A DNA stretch of 5,974 bases from Bordetella parapertussis (GTDB lineage: Bacteria; Pseudomonadota; Gammaproteobacteria; Burkholderiales; Burkholderiaceae). The notes under the pieces were generated by a model. That model saw only the letters and a program-made list of their open reading frames with translations. It ran no database searches and was not told where the DNA came from. Both the position numbers and the translations under genes were made by a program. Below, piece by piece: positions 1 through 5,495 of this stretch. Location of the stretch: the NCBI GenBank assembly GCA_945901665.1, contig CAMDLJ010000172.1:1-5974 (forward strand), written 5' to 3'. The first letter of the stretch is position 1. The number at the start of each line of letters is the position of its first letter.

Positions 1-470
1 TTGGCGCCAGAAGCGTTGGCCATGTAGACCACCGCACGGCCAATCTCCAGGTCGTCGTAGTCACCACCGCCTTGTGCACCCATCGCGCCCTTGCCTTTGA
101 GGGCCGAATTGAGCAGGCTTTCATAGCCGGTTTTGATGCGGGCACCCCATGCACCAGCGTCACCCAATTTGGGTGCTCCCGCCGCGCCCACCGAATGGCA
201 GGCCAGGCATTGCACTTTGTAGACATATTCACCTGACTTCAACTCGCGGTTGGCATCGCGAACCTCAACGCTGCCGACCTTTTGCAGCCGAGCAGTCACC
301 GCTTCGGGGCTGTTATCGGCGCCGGCGGCAGGCTTGTTTTGAGTGGTGACGTAGTAGACCAGACCGATGATGACGAACACGGGCGCTATGAATGAAATGG
401 CCACCGTCACCAGCAATTGAGCGGGTGTTTTAACGGGGCCGGTGTGGTCTTCTTCGTGCATATCGCTCAT
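1..470 (-). CDS. Membrane-anchored monohaem cytochrome c (c5-like), 3' end outside window
   Basis: Leftward reading frame from ATG at 468-470, open to the window edge, with 156 complete codons visible. Residues 1-16 are short and polar. Residues about 17-41 form one hydrophobic segment ending VIIGLVYYV, which looks like an uncleaved signal anchor. A linker rich in Ala, Gly and polar residues follows, then a single haem site CLACH (Cys88, Cys91, His92). The later GKGAMGAQGGG stretch puts Met130 where cytochrome c5 proteins carry the axial methionine, and IGRAVVYMAN is the expected last helix. Such proteins carry electrons on the periplasmic face of the inner membrane; the partner cannot be told from sequence. 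A weak AGGA lies about 9 bases before the start. A second Met at codon 4 is a possible alternative start. The family call is firm; the exact subfamily is inferred. Confidence 0.88.
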   Translation of the reverse strand, partial: MSDMHEEDHTGPVKTPAQLLVTVAISFIAPVFVIIGLVYYVTTQNKPAAGADNSPEAVTARLQKVGSVEVRDANRELKSGEYVYKVQCLACHSVGAAGAPKLGDAGAWGARIKTGYESLLNSALKGKGAMGAQGGGDYDDLEIGRAVVYMANASGA

Positions 471-508
471 GGGCGTGTCCTGTGATGAGGCGCTGAAATC
501 AATCCAGA

Positions 509-514
509 ATTATA
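509..514 (-). promoter_or_regulatory. Candidate -10 box of the cytochrome c gene
   Basis: On the minus strand the hexamer is a perfect TATAAT, preceded directly by TG. It lies 38 bases before the ATG of the cytochrome gene, which would give a leader of about 30 bases. No convincing -35 hexamer sits 16-18 bases upstream (the best is TCAGAA). It is the most AT-rich spot in the divergent gap between the cytochrome gene and the tRNA. Confidence 0.45.
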
Positions 515-609
515 CATTTGCCATTGTCGCGTTCTGACATGGGGCTTGCATACCGAGCCAAACCGAGTGGCTCATGCCAGCCTTGGCCAGCACAGCCATT
601 GGGCACACC

Positions 610-615
610 TACAAT
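610..615 (+). promoter_or_regulatory. Candidate -10 box of the tRNA-Arg gene
   Basis: TACAAT matches the sigma-70 -10 consensus at five of six positions. It would start transcription near 621-623, leaving about a 9-base leader before the tRNA. It is followed directly by a GC-rich discriminator (GGCGGC), as is usual for stable-RNA promoters under stringent control. The only -35-like element, TTGGCC at 583-588, is 21 bases away, longer than the optimum, so this remains a candidate. Confidence 0.45.
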
Positions 616-630
616 GGCGGCTCTCTCAAT

Positions 631-706
631 GCGGCTGTAGCTCAGTGGATAGAGTATTGGCCTCCGAAGCCAAGGGTCGTGGGTTCGATCCCCGCCAGCC
701 GCACCA
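631..706 (+). tRNA. tRNA-Arg, anticodon CCG
   Basis: A full cloverleaf can be folded by eye. The acceptor stem GCGGCTG (631-637) pairs with CAGCCGC (696-702), followed by discriminator A703 and an encoded CCA (704-706). The D-arm is GCTC-AGTGGATA-GAGT. The anticodon stem TTGGC/GCCAA (657-661/669-673) closes the seven-base loop CTCCGAA, with anticodon CCG at 664-666. The T-arm stem GTGGG/CCCGC closes the loop TTCGATC. Anticodon CCG reads the arginine codon CGG, and A20 in the D-loop (GGATA) is a known arginine identity base. The gene stands alone and points at the 3' end of rsmI, with 43 bases between. I saw no integrase gene or duplicated tRNA 3' end, so it does not look used as an attachment site here. 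Confidence 0.97.
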
Positions 707-723
707 ATCGCTCATATGCCAAA

Positions 724-750
724 GCCCGATCTGGCGCTATGCGCCCGGGT
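724..750. terminator. Candidate hairpin between the tRNA and the rsmI stop
   Basis: Two stacked stems can form: an outer GCCCG/CGGGT (one G-T pair, 724-728/746-750) and an inner perfect GGCGC/GCGCC (733-737/741-745) around a TAT loop, with a four-base bulge on the left arm. It lies between two converging transcripts and touches the rsmI stop codon. There is no T run on the plus side and only a short TTT on the minus side, so it is at best a weak bidirectional terminator. Confidence 0.3.
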
Positions 751-1679
751 CAATTCAAGCCTTCTTTGTCATGGCCTTGCTGCATTTCCAAGGCCAGGGG
801 ATACAGCAGGTTGCGGGCTTGACCAGTGATGTCGGCGGTCAAGCGCACAGCGGTTTTGACGGGCACTTGGGCCAGCAGCAAAGCCAGTACCCTGCGTGCC
901 TGGGCCATCTCATCGGCTTGTTGTGGCGCATGGTGCACCACCAGCGTGAACTCACCGCGCAAGCGCTGGGGGCTGTGTGCCAACCACGCGGGCAACTGAT
1001 GGGCCGCCAAGGTGGCCACCTCTTCAAATTGTTTGGTCAGCTCGCGACCGACCGTGACGGGACGCTCGCCTAAAACAGACAAATCGCTGGCCAGAGTGTT
1101 CATGCGGTGGGGTGACTCCAGCAGCACCTGGGCCCGCGGCTCTGCGGCCAAGGCTTGCAAAGCGCTGGTGCGATCAGCACCTTTCGCCGGTAAAAACCCC
1201 CAAAAAACAAAACCAGCGTCTTGCGCCCTGGTGCTGCCACAAGCGCTGAGCAAGGTGGTGACGCTGCTGGCCCCGGGGATGGGCATCACCCGCAGGCCTT
1301 GGGCCGCGACCGCGTGGGCCAGGCGGGCGCCTGGGTCGCTGATGCCGGGGGTGCCCGCATCGCTCACATAGGCCACCCGCTGGCCTTGGCGCAACAAGGC
1401 CAGCACTTGATCGCTGGCTTGGGCTTCATTGTGTTGGTGCACCGCCAACCACTGGTGGCCCGCTTTGTCGATGCCGTAAGCACGCAACAGGCTTTGGCTG
1501 TGGCGGGTGTCTTCGCAAGCAATGGTGTCGGCCAGTGTCAACACGTGCAGCGCACGCAAGCTGATGTCGGCCAAGTTGCCAATCGGGGTGCCCACCATGT
1601 ACAAAGTGGCCTGGGGGTGGTCTTGCATGGCCGCAGCAGCGTGCGCAGCGGCCAATGCAGGTTCAAAAGAAGCACTCAT
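750..1679 (-). CDS. rsmI: 16S rRNA (cytidine(1402)-2'-O)-methyltransferase RsmI
   Basis: RsmI uses S-adenosylmethionine to methylate the ribose 2'-OH of C1402 in the decoding centre of 16S rRNA and acts in the cytoplasm. The 309-residue product shows the whole set of tetrapyrrole-methylase-fold signatures of this family: VGTPIGNLADIS (29-40), CEDTRHS (55-61), VSDAGTPGISDPG (105-117), PIPGASS (133-139), GFLPAKG (161-167), ESPHR (188-192), GRELTKQFEE (211-220) and RGEFTLVV near 242. E. coli RsmI is slightly shorter (about 286 residues); the extra length here is an Ala-rich N-terminus of about 25 residues. I chose the ATG at 1679: an in-frame TTG at 1712 would overlap the divergent yraN start, and a later ATG (codon 18) has no better ribosome site. 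No Shine-Dalgarno sequence precedes any of the three, so the exact start is less sure than the gene. Confidence 0.95.
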   Translation of the reverse strand: MSASFEPALAAAHAAAAMQDHPQATLYMVGTPIGNLADISLRALHVLTLADTIACEDTRHSQSLLRAYGIDKAGHQWLAVHQHNEAQASDQVLALLRQGQRVAYVSDAGTPGISDPGARLAHAVAAQGLRVMPIPGASSVTTLLSACGSTRAQDAGFVFWGFLPAKGADRTSALQALAAEPRAQVLLESPHRMNTLASDLSVLGERPVTVGRELTKQFEEVATLAAHQLPAWLAHSPQRLRGEFTLVVHHAPQQADEMAQARRVLALLLAQVPVKTAVRLTADITGQARNLLYPLALEMQQGHDKEGLN

Positions 1680-1687
1680 GGGGGAGG
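1680..1687 (+). promoter_or_regulatory. Strong Shine-Dalgarno sequence of yraN
   Basis: GGGGGAGG ends six bases before the ATG at 1694 and decides the yraN start over an in-frame start 39 bases further upstream. It fills more than half of the 14-base gap between the divergent rsmI and yraN start codons. On the rsmI transcript the same bases read CCTCCCCC directly before the AUG. Confidence 0.75.
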
Positions 1688-1693
1688 CACTCA

Positions 1694-2074
1694 ATGGGCA
1701 ATCTCGATCCAAAGCGGGTCAGCACCAAACAACAAGGCGATGCCGCTGAAGCACTCGCTTTGGCGCATTTGCAAGCCCAAGGCTTGCGTTTGTTGGCGCG
1801 CAATTATCGAACGCCAGGTCGCGGCGGTGGAGAAATAGATCTGGTCATGCGCGATCCCACGGGCACCTTGGTCTTTGTCGAAGTGCGCCAGCGCAGTCGC
1901 AGCGACCACGGCGGCGCGGCGGCCAGCATTGGTTTTGCCAAGCGACGCCGCATTGTGTGGGCTGCGCGGCATTACTTGTCTAGATTGGCCATTGAGCCGC
2001 CATGTCGTTTTGACGTGATCGTGGTGGAGCCAGAGGGCCTGGCGTGGATTCAAGCGGCATTTGATGCGATGTGA
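1694..2074 (+). CDS. yraN: YraN family (UPF0102) nuclease-fold protein
   Basis: A 126-residue protein, the usual size for UPF0102/YraN. Visible family features are the N-terminal helix [16 protein letters not shown] (Glu19), the [17 protein letters not shown] stretch (Glu47, Asp49), the VFVEVRQR strand (Glu63, Arg65), a Gly/Ala-Ala-Ser segment before basic KRRRI, and the closing CRFDVIVVE. These correspond to a PD-(D/E)XK-like nuclease fold related to Holliday junction resolvases. The canonical lysine of E-x-K is Arg here, as in E. coli YraN. The biochemical role of the family is not settled, so I give no more than the fold. It heads the rightward cluster yraN, SIS gene, BON lipoprotein gene, and is divergent from rsmI as in many proteobacteria. 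The start is fixed by the strong Shine-Dalgarno sequence. Confidence 0.92.
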   Translation: MGNLDPKRVSTKQQGDAAEALALAHLQAQGLRLLARNYRTPGRGGGEIDLVMRDPTGTLVFVEVRQRSRSDHGGAAASIGFAKRRRIVWAARHYLSRLAIEPPCRFDVIVVEPEGLAWIQAAFDAM

Positions 2075-2108
2075 CAACACTGAGGCCACCAGAAGTTATG
2101 ATCACCAC

Positions 2109-2705
2109 ATGTTAGAGCAACGCATCGAACAGCATTTCATTGACAGCGCCGACCTCAAGTACCAGGCGGCGCAAATCTTGAGCAAACCGATTGCAGCCGC
2201 CGTCCAGGCCATCTTGGCCAGTGTCACCAACGGTGGCAAAGTGCTGGCCTGTGGCAACGGTGGTTCGGCTGGGGACGCACAACATTTCGCCGCCGAGTTT
2301 GTGGGGCGCTTTGAGCGCGAGCGGCCCGAGTTGGCGGCCATCTCGCTGGTGACCGACAGCTCCATTTTGACGGCCATTGCCAACGACTACCACTTCAACC
2401 AAATATTTGCCAAGCAAGTGCGGGCGCTGGGCCAGTCGGGAGATGTGCTGTTGGCAATTACGACAAGCGGCAATTCGGCCAACGTGATTGCCGCCATCGA
2501 GTCAGCCCATGAGCGCGAAATGACGGTCATCGCCTTGACCGGCAAAGGCGGTGGCAAGATGGGCACCATGTTGCGTGAAACCGATGTGCACATTTGTGTG
2601 CCGCACGAGCGCACAGCCCGCATCCAAGAGGTGCATTTGTTGGCCATTCACTGCATTTGTGATGGCGTAGATTCTCAACTTCTCGGTGACCAGGAAACCC
2701 CATGA
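2109..2705 (+). CDS. SIS-domain phosphosugar isomerase of the GmhA/DiaA group
   Basis: The 198-residue product is a single SIS (sugar isomerase) domain. Visible motifs are [17 protein letters not shown] (48-64), ERPELAAI (71-78), LTAIAND (87-93), FAKQVRALG (100-108), [17 protein letters not shown] (111-127) and [12 protein letters not shown] (171-182). GmhA turns sedoheptulose 7-phosphate into D-glycero-D-manno-heptose 7-phosphate for LPS core; its paralogue DiaA instead binds DnaA as a tetramer. The general sequence and the yraN/yraP context resemble DiaA, but residues matching the GmhA metal/catalytic set (His59, Glu63, Gln173, His181) are all present, whereas E. coli DiaA lacks the Glu and last His equivalents. 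Isomerase activity is therefore plausible but not proven. The start ATG at 2109 gives the usual family N-terminus MLEQRI; it has no good Shine-Dalgarno sequence. The stop overlaps the next start by four bases. Confidence 0.93.
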   Translation: MLEQRIEQHFIDSADLKYQAAQILSKPIAAAVQAILASVTNGGKVLACGNGGSAGDAQHFAAEFVGRFERERPELAAISLVTDSSILTAIANDYHFNQIFAKQVRALGQSGDVLLAITTSGNSANVIAAIESAHEREMTVIALTGKGGGKMGTMLRETDVHICVPHERTARIQEVHLLAIHCICDGVDSQLLGDQETP

Positions 2706-3361
2706 CCCCATCCCTTCGCCTCCAACTTTCCCGCATGCTCGGATTGACTGTGTTGGCCCTGCTTTTGAGCGGCTGTGTGGCCCCGTTGATGATGGGTGGC
2801 TTTGTGGGGGGCACCATGGTCGCTTCAGACCGGCGCACCGCTGGCGCGCAACTGGAGGATCAAGGCATCGAAATTCGAGCCAGCGCGCGCATACGCGAAC
2901 AAATTGGCTCAAGCGTTCATATCAACGTCACCAGTTATAACCGCCAAGTGCTGCTCACGGGCGAAGTTTCCAAAGCCCAAGAAAAGCAACTGGCTGAGCA
3001 AGTTCTCAATCGGGTGGAAAACGTTCGCAGCGTGGTCAACGAATTGGCGGTGGCACCCAATTCCAGCCTCTCAGAGCGCAGCAATGACGCCTTGATTTCT
3101 GGCAAGGTCAAGGCCTCGATGATCGATAGCCGAGATGTTTTTGCCAGCGCTTTCAAGGTGGTGACCGAGCGTGGCACGGTTTACCTGATGGGGCGCGTCA
3201 CCCAGCGCGAAGCCACCCGTGCGGTGGAAATCGCCCGCGGCGTGAGTGGGGTGCAAAAAATCATTCGGGTGTTTGAAATCATCACCGAAGAAGAGCTCAA
3301 AACCATGCAGTCCCAGCCCGCCAACGAACCCGCAGCGGCAGGCCCGGCCAGCAAGCCCTGA
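2702..3361 (+). CDS. dolP: Two-BON-domain outer-membrane lipoprotein, DolP/YraP-like
   Basis: A 219-residue protein with a lipoprotein signal peptide: Arg5/Arg11, a hydrophobic core LTVLALL, and lipobox LSGC with Cys25 as the lipidated residue. The next residue is Val, not Asp, which fits sorting to the outer membrane. The [12 protein letters not shown] segment (43-54) is typical of DolP. Two BON domains follow at about 56-118 and 130-195, each with its conserved Gly strand (LLTGEV, YLMGRV). The last 25 residues are an Ala/Pro/Gln-rich tail, making it somewhat longer than the E. coli protein (about 190). DolP supports outer-membrane integrity and BAM function in E. coli; that role is inferred by homology. 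The ATG overlaps the upstream TGA as ATGA, and an AGGA within the upstream gene lies six bases before it, so translation is probably coupled to the SIS gene. Confidence 0.92.
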   Translation: MTPSLRLQLSRMLGLTVLALLLSGCVAPLMMGGFVGGTMVASDRRTAGAQLEDQGIEIRASARIREQIGSSVHINVTSYNRQVLLTGEVSKAQEKQLAEQVLNRVENVRSVVNELAVAPNSSLSERSNDALISGKVKASMIDSRDVFASAFKVVTERGTVYLMGRVTQREATRAVEIARGVSGVQKIIRVFEIITEEELKTMQSQPANEPAAAGPASKP

Positions 3362-3370
3362 CCGCTTGCA

Positions 3371-3396
3371 CATGCGGGCACCCAAAAGCCCGCATG
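3371..3396. terminator. Candidate bidirectional terminator between converging genes
   Basis: A perfect 9-base inverted repeat, CATGCGGGC (3371-3379) and GCCCGCATG (3388-3396), encloses the loop ACCCAAAA. It starts 10 bases after the dolP-like stop and lies between that gene and the converging oxidoreductase gene. Neither strand has a T run after the stem, so it departs from a classic rho-independent terminator; it may act as a transcript-end stabilising hairpin. Confidence 0.5.
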
Positions 3397-3397
3397 G

Positions 3398-3412
3398 GTC
3401 TGAGCCTCAGAC
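3398..3412. repeat. 15-base odd palindrome in the convergent gap
   Basis: GTCTGAGCCTCAGAC is symmetric around a single central C with 7-base arms. It lies directly after the 9-base-stem hairpin. A second reading pairs GGTCTG (3397-3402) with CAGACC (3412-3417) around a 9-base loop. It could be a second hairpin of a tandem terminator, a protein site, or chance. Confidence 0.4.
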
Positions 3413-3444
3413 AGACCTGGTGGCCGTTGCAGGCCCCCATCCAA

Positions 3445-4356
3445 TTACTTCAAGCGCTTGACCAGGCTGGACGTGTCCCAGCGGGAACCGCCCAAGCCTT
3501 GCACATCGCCATAAAACTGATCGACCAAAGCCGTCACCGGCACCCGTGCGCCGTTGCGCTTGGCCTCGTCCATCACCAGCCCCAGGTCTTTGCGCATCCA
3601 GTCAACGGCAAAGCCAAAGTCAAATTTGTCGGCCACCATGGTTTTGCCACGGTTGTCCATTTGCCAACTTTGGGCGGCCCCTTTGCCAATCACATCTAGA
3701 ACCAGGTTCACGTCCAGGCCGGCACGCTGGCCAAAGGCGATCCCTTCGCTCAGGCCTTGAACCAAGCCGGCAATGCAAATTTGGTTCACCATCTTGGTCA
3801 ATTGCCCCGCACCGCTGGCCCCCATCCAGGTGAAGGCGCGAGAAAACGCCATCGCCACCGGTTTGGCGCGTTCAAAAGCCACTTCGTCACCACCGCACAT
3901 CACGGTGAGTAAGCCATTTTGTGCCCCGCCTTGTCCGCCAGAGACGGGTGCATCGACAAATGCCACGCCTTGTTTCTCTGCCAGGGCGCACAACTCGCGC
4001 GCCACCATGGCCGATGCGGTGGTGTGGTCAATCAGCACCGTACCGGCCTTCATGCCGGCCAAAGCGCCGTCGGCACCCAAAATCACCGAGCGCAGATCAT
4101 CATCGTTGCCGACACAGCAAAACACCAGATCGGCCCCTTGTGCCGCTTGGCGTGGGGTCGGTGCATGTTGGGGCTTTTGGGCGGCAAACTCTTGGCAAAA
4201 CGCTTGCGACTTGGCGGCATTGCGGTTGTACACCGTCACGCGATGACCAGCCAGGGCCAAATGGCCAGCCATGGGAAAGCCCATCACGCCCAAGCCAATG
4301 AAGGCCACAGACATGGCGGGGGTGGTGTCGTAGGTTTTGGGGTTGAGGCTGCTCAT
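3445..4356 (-). CDS. NAD(P)-dependent beta-hydroxyacid dehydrogenase family oxidoreductase
   Basis: A 303-residue protein of the 3-hydroxyisobutyrate dehydrogenase / tartronate semialdehyde reductase (GarR/GlxR) family. The N-terminal Rossmann domain has GLGVMG (21-26) and NR (44-45) after the second strand, which in this family usually goes with NADP(H) preference. The substrate signature DAPVSGGQGGAQNG spans 135-148. GAGQLTKMVNQ (182-192) carries Lys188, matching the family's catalytic lysine. A C-terminal all-helical domain contains WMRKDLGL. The family acts on small 3-hydroxy acids in the cytosol; sequence alone does not fix the substrate, so I give no gene symbol. ATG 4356 and ATG 4314 (MSVAFIGLG) are both usable starts and neither has a Shine-Dalgarno sequence. 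A longer frame to 4473 would overlap the pilT-like gene and is unlikely. The gene follows that pilT-like gene by 67 bases. Confidence 0.9.
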   Translation of the reverse strand: MSSLNPKTYDTTPAMSVAFIGLGVMGFPMAGHLALAGHRVTVYNRNAAKSQAFCQEFAAQKPQHAPTPRQAAQGADLVFCCVGNDDDLRSVILGADGALAGMKAGTVLIDHTTASAMVARELCALAEKQGVAFVDAPVSGGQGGAQNGLLTVMCGGDEVAFERAKPVAMAFSRAFTWMGASGAGQLTKMVNQICIAGLVQGLSEGIAFGQRAGLDVNLVLDVIGKGAAQSWQMDNRGKTMVADKFDFGFAVDWMRKDLGLVMDEAKRNGARVPVTALVDQFYGDVQGLGGSRWDTSSLVKRLK

Positions 4357-4394
4357 GGGGGTGTCAAGGTGGTGATGAAAAACCGAATGATAGT

Positions 4395-4411
4395 GCCCCG
4401 CGCTGCGGGGC
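4395..4411 (-). terminator. Candidate weak terminator or attenuator after the pilT-like gene
   Basis: A perfect 7-base stem GCCCCGC/GCGGGGC closes a three-base loop, 12 bases past the pilT-like stop on the minus strand. A TTTTT run follows, but only after about 12 unpaired bases, so it is not a standard intrinsic terminator. It may reduce read-through from the pilT-like gene into the oxidoreductase gene. Confidence 0.4.
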
Positions 4412-4423
4412 TTCACCGGGTAC

Positions 4424-5464
4424 TCATGGCCCAGAACTGCGCGGCCCCAAGAGGGGTTGCGCCTGCGCCGCATCGATCAAACCTGCTGCAGCCAAGCGTT
4501 GCAAATCTTGCTCCATGCTGTGCATGCCCCATCGGGCACCGGTTTGCAGGGCATGGGCGATTTGGTTGATCTTTTGCTCCCGAATCATTTGCCCAATGGC
4601 GGGGGTGGCGCGCAGCACCTCAAAAGCGGCCACGCGTCCGGGTGCATGGGCACGGCGCAGCAGCACCTGAGAGGCAATGCCCAGTAAAGTGGTGCTGAGT
4701 TGGCTTTGGACCCAGGCTTTCTCGGCCGGTTCAAACACATCCACCAAGCGCGTGATGCTGCTGGCCGCGCTGTGGGTGTGCAAAGTGGCCAACACCAGGT
4801 GGCCGGTTTCGGCGGCGGTCAAGGCCAAGCGAATGCTCTCGGTGTCGCGCAATTCACCCACCATGATCACATCCGGGTCTTCGCGCAAAGCAGCCCGCAA
4901 GCCCGATGCAAAACTGGCCGTGTCACGCCCCACCTCGCGTTGCGTCACCAAGCCTTGTCCTGGCCCGTGCACAAATTCAATCGGGTCTTCTAAGGTGATG
5001 ATGTGCCGCGCTTGGTGCTGGTGAATGTGCTGCACCATGGCCGCCAAGGTGCTGGATTTTCCTGAGCCGGTAGGGCCCGTTACCAACACCAGGCCATGGG
5101 CCTGGGTCGCCCAGTCGGCCAAGGCGGCGGGACATTGCAAACCCGTCAGTGTCGGCACCACATCGGTGATGGGCCGCAGCACCAACCCCACCCCTTGGTG
5201 GTGCCACATCAGGTTGCACCTAAAGCGCCCCAAGCGGGGCAAGACCAGGGCAGCATCAAAATCAACCGGTGCCTGCAAAACCGGGGGCCTGCTGGTGACC
5301 GGTAAAGCTTGAAGCCACGCCATCAAGTCTGCGTTGTCGGCGTGATGCGGGCTCAGGGCGTGCAAATCGCCATCCAAACGCATCATCGGTGGGGCACCCG
5401 CCCGCAAATGAATATCCGAAGCATGCTGCGCCATGGCCTGGCCAATCCATGTGTCGATGGTCAT
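4424..5464 (-). CDS. pilT: PilT-family type IV pilus retraction ATPase
   Basis: A 346-residue secretion-type ATPase, the usual PilT length. From the N-terminus: ASDIHLRAG (15-23); a PAS-like N-terminal domain ending near GRFRCN (79-84); Walker A GPTGSGKS (130-137); Asp box LEDPIEF (158-164); Walker B DVIMVGELRD (198-207) with Glu204; His box TGHLVLATLHT (220-230); and AIGQMIRE (289-296), matching PilT's C-terminal AIRNLIRE motif needed for retraction. It should form a cytoplasmic hexamer at the pilus base that powers pilin disassembly and twitching. Compared with canonical betaproteobacterial PilT, the N-terminal third is quite divergent and two positions of the AIRNLIRE motif differ. No pilU follows, so it could be a PilT paralogue rather than the main PilT. 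The start has a strong Shine-Dalgarno sequence and the gene is divergent from yggS. Confidence 0.88.
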   Translation of the reverse strand: MTIDTWIGQAMAQHASDIHLRAGAPPMMRLDGDLHALSPHHADNADLMAWLQALPVTSRPPVLQAPVDFDAALVLPRLGRFRCNLMWHHQGVGLVLRPITDVVPTLTGLQCPAALADWATQAHGLVLVTGPTGSGKSSTLAAMVQHIHQHQARHIITLEDPIEFVHGPGQGLVTQREVGRDTASFASGLRAALREDPDVIMVGELRDTESIRLALTAAETGHLVLATLHTHSAASSITRLVDVFEPAEKAWVQSQLSTTLLGIASQVLLRRAHAPGRVAAFEVLRATPAIGQMIREQKINQIAHALQTGARWGMHSMEQDLQRLAAAGLIDAAQAQPLLGPRSSGP

Positions 5465-5468
5465 GCGT

Positions 5469-5476
5469 CCCCTCCC
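5469..5476 (-). promoter_or_regulatory. Shine-Dalgarno sequence of the pilT-like gene
   Basis: On the minus strand GGGAGGGG ends four bases before the ATG at 5464, and its GGAGG core is six bases away. It supports this start clearly and occupies a quarter of the 31-base gap to the divergent yggS start. Confidence 0.75.
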
Positions 5477-5481
5477 TGATC

Positions 5482-5489
5482 GTTATAGT
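5482..5489. promoter_or_regulatory. Overlapping divergent -10-like hexamers (pilT-like gene / yggS)
   Basis: The octamer GTTATAGT holds TATAGT reading right (5484-5489) and TATAAC reading left (5487-5482). The rightward one would start transcription at about 5496, the first base of the yggS ATG. The leftward one would start near 5475, within the pilT Shine-Dalgarno sequence. Neither has a clear -35 at 16-18 bases, and each -35 would lie in the other gene's coding region. Confidence 0.3.
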
Positions 5490-5495
5490 TCCATT

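Noticed and set aside
631..750. tRNA-Arg as a phage or island attachment site
   Set aside because: No integrase gene, direct repeat of the tRNA 3' end or foreign-looking sequence follows; the next gene is the housekeeping rsmI.
546..1073. 175-residue plus-strand frame covering the tRNA
   Set aside because: It translates straight through tRNA-Arg and then antisense to rsmI; it is explained fully by those two genes.
1680..1712. rsmI start at TTG 1712
   Set aside because: It would overlap the yraN start, uses a rare start codon without a ribosome site, and the ATG at 1679 already gives a protein longer than the E. coli family member.
1221..1838. 205-residue plus-strand frame antisense to rsmI and running into yraN
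   Set aside because: It is the mirror frame of a GC3-biased gene; the product is low-complexity (Gly/Ala/His/Gln-rich) and matches no family, while rsmI and yraN account for the same bases with full signature motifs.
3450..3461. 12-base perfect palindrome TCAAGCGCTTGA near the oxidoreductase stop
   Set aside because: It lies inside codons for the C-terminal Val-Lys-Arg-Leu-Lys and a 12-base palindrome is expected about once or twice by chance in a window of this size.
4362..4367. Perfect TTGACA on the minus strand as a -35 box for the oxidoreductase
   Set aside because: No -10-like hexamer lies 16-18 bases downstream; the nearest TACGAC is about 29 bases away and inside the proposed coding region.
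4357..4473. N-terminal extension of the oxidoreductase to ATG 4473
   Set aside because: It would overlap the pilT-like 3' end by 50 bases, encode a basic Arg/His-rich stretch foreign to the family, and run through the GC hairpin.
3919..4569. 216-residue plus-strand frame antisense to the oxidoreductase and the pilT-like gene
   Set aside because: It spans two real genes and their intergenic hairpin, has His/Arg/Gly-rich composition, and shows no recognisable motif or ribosome site.
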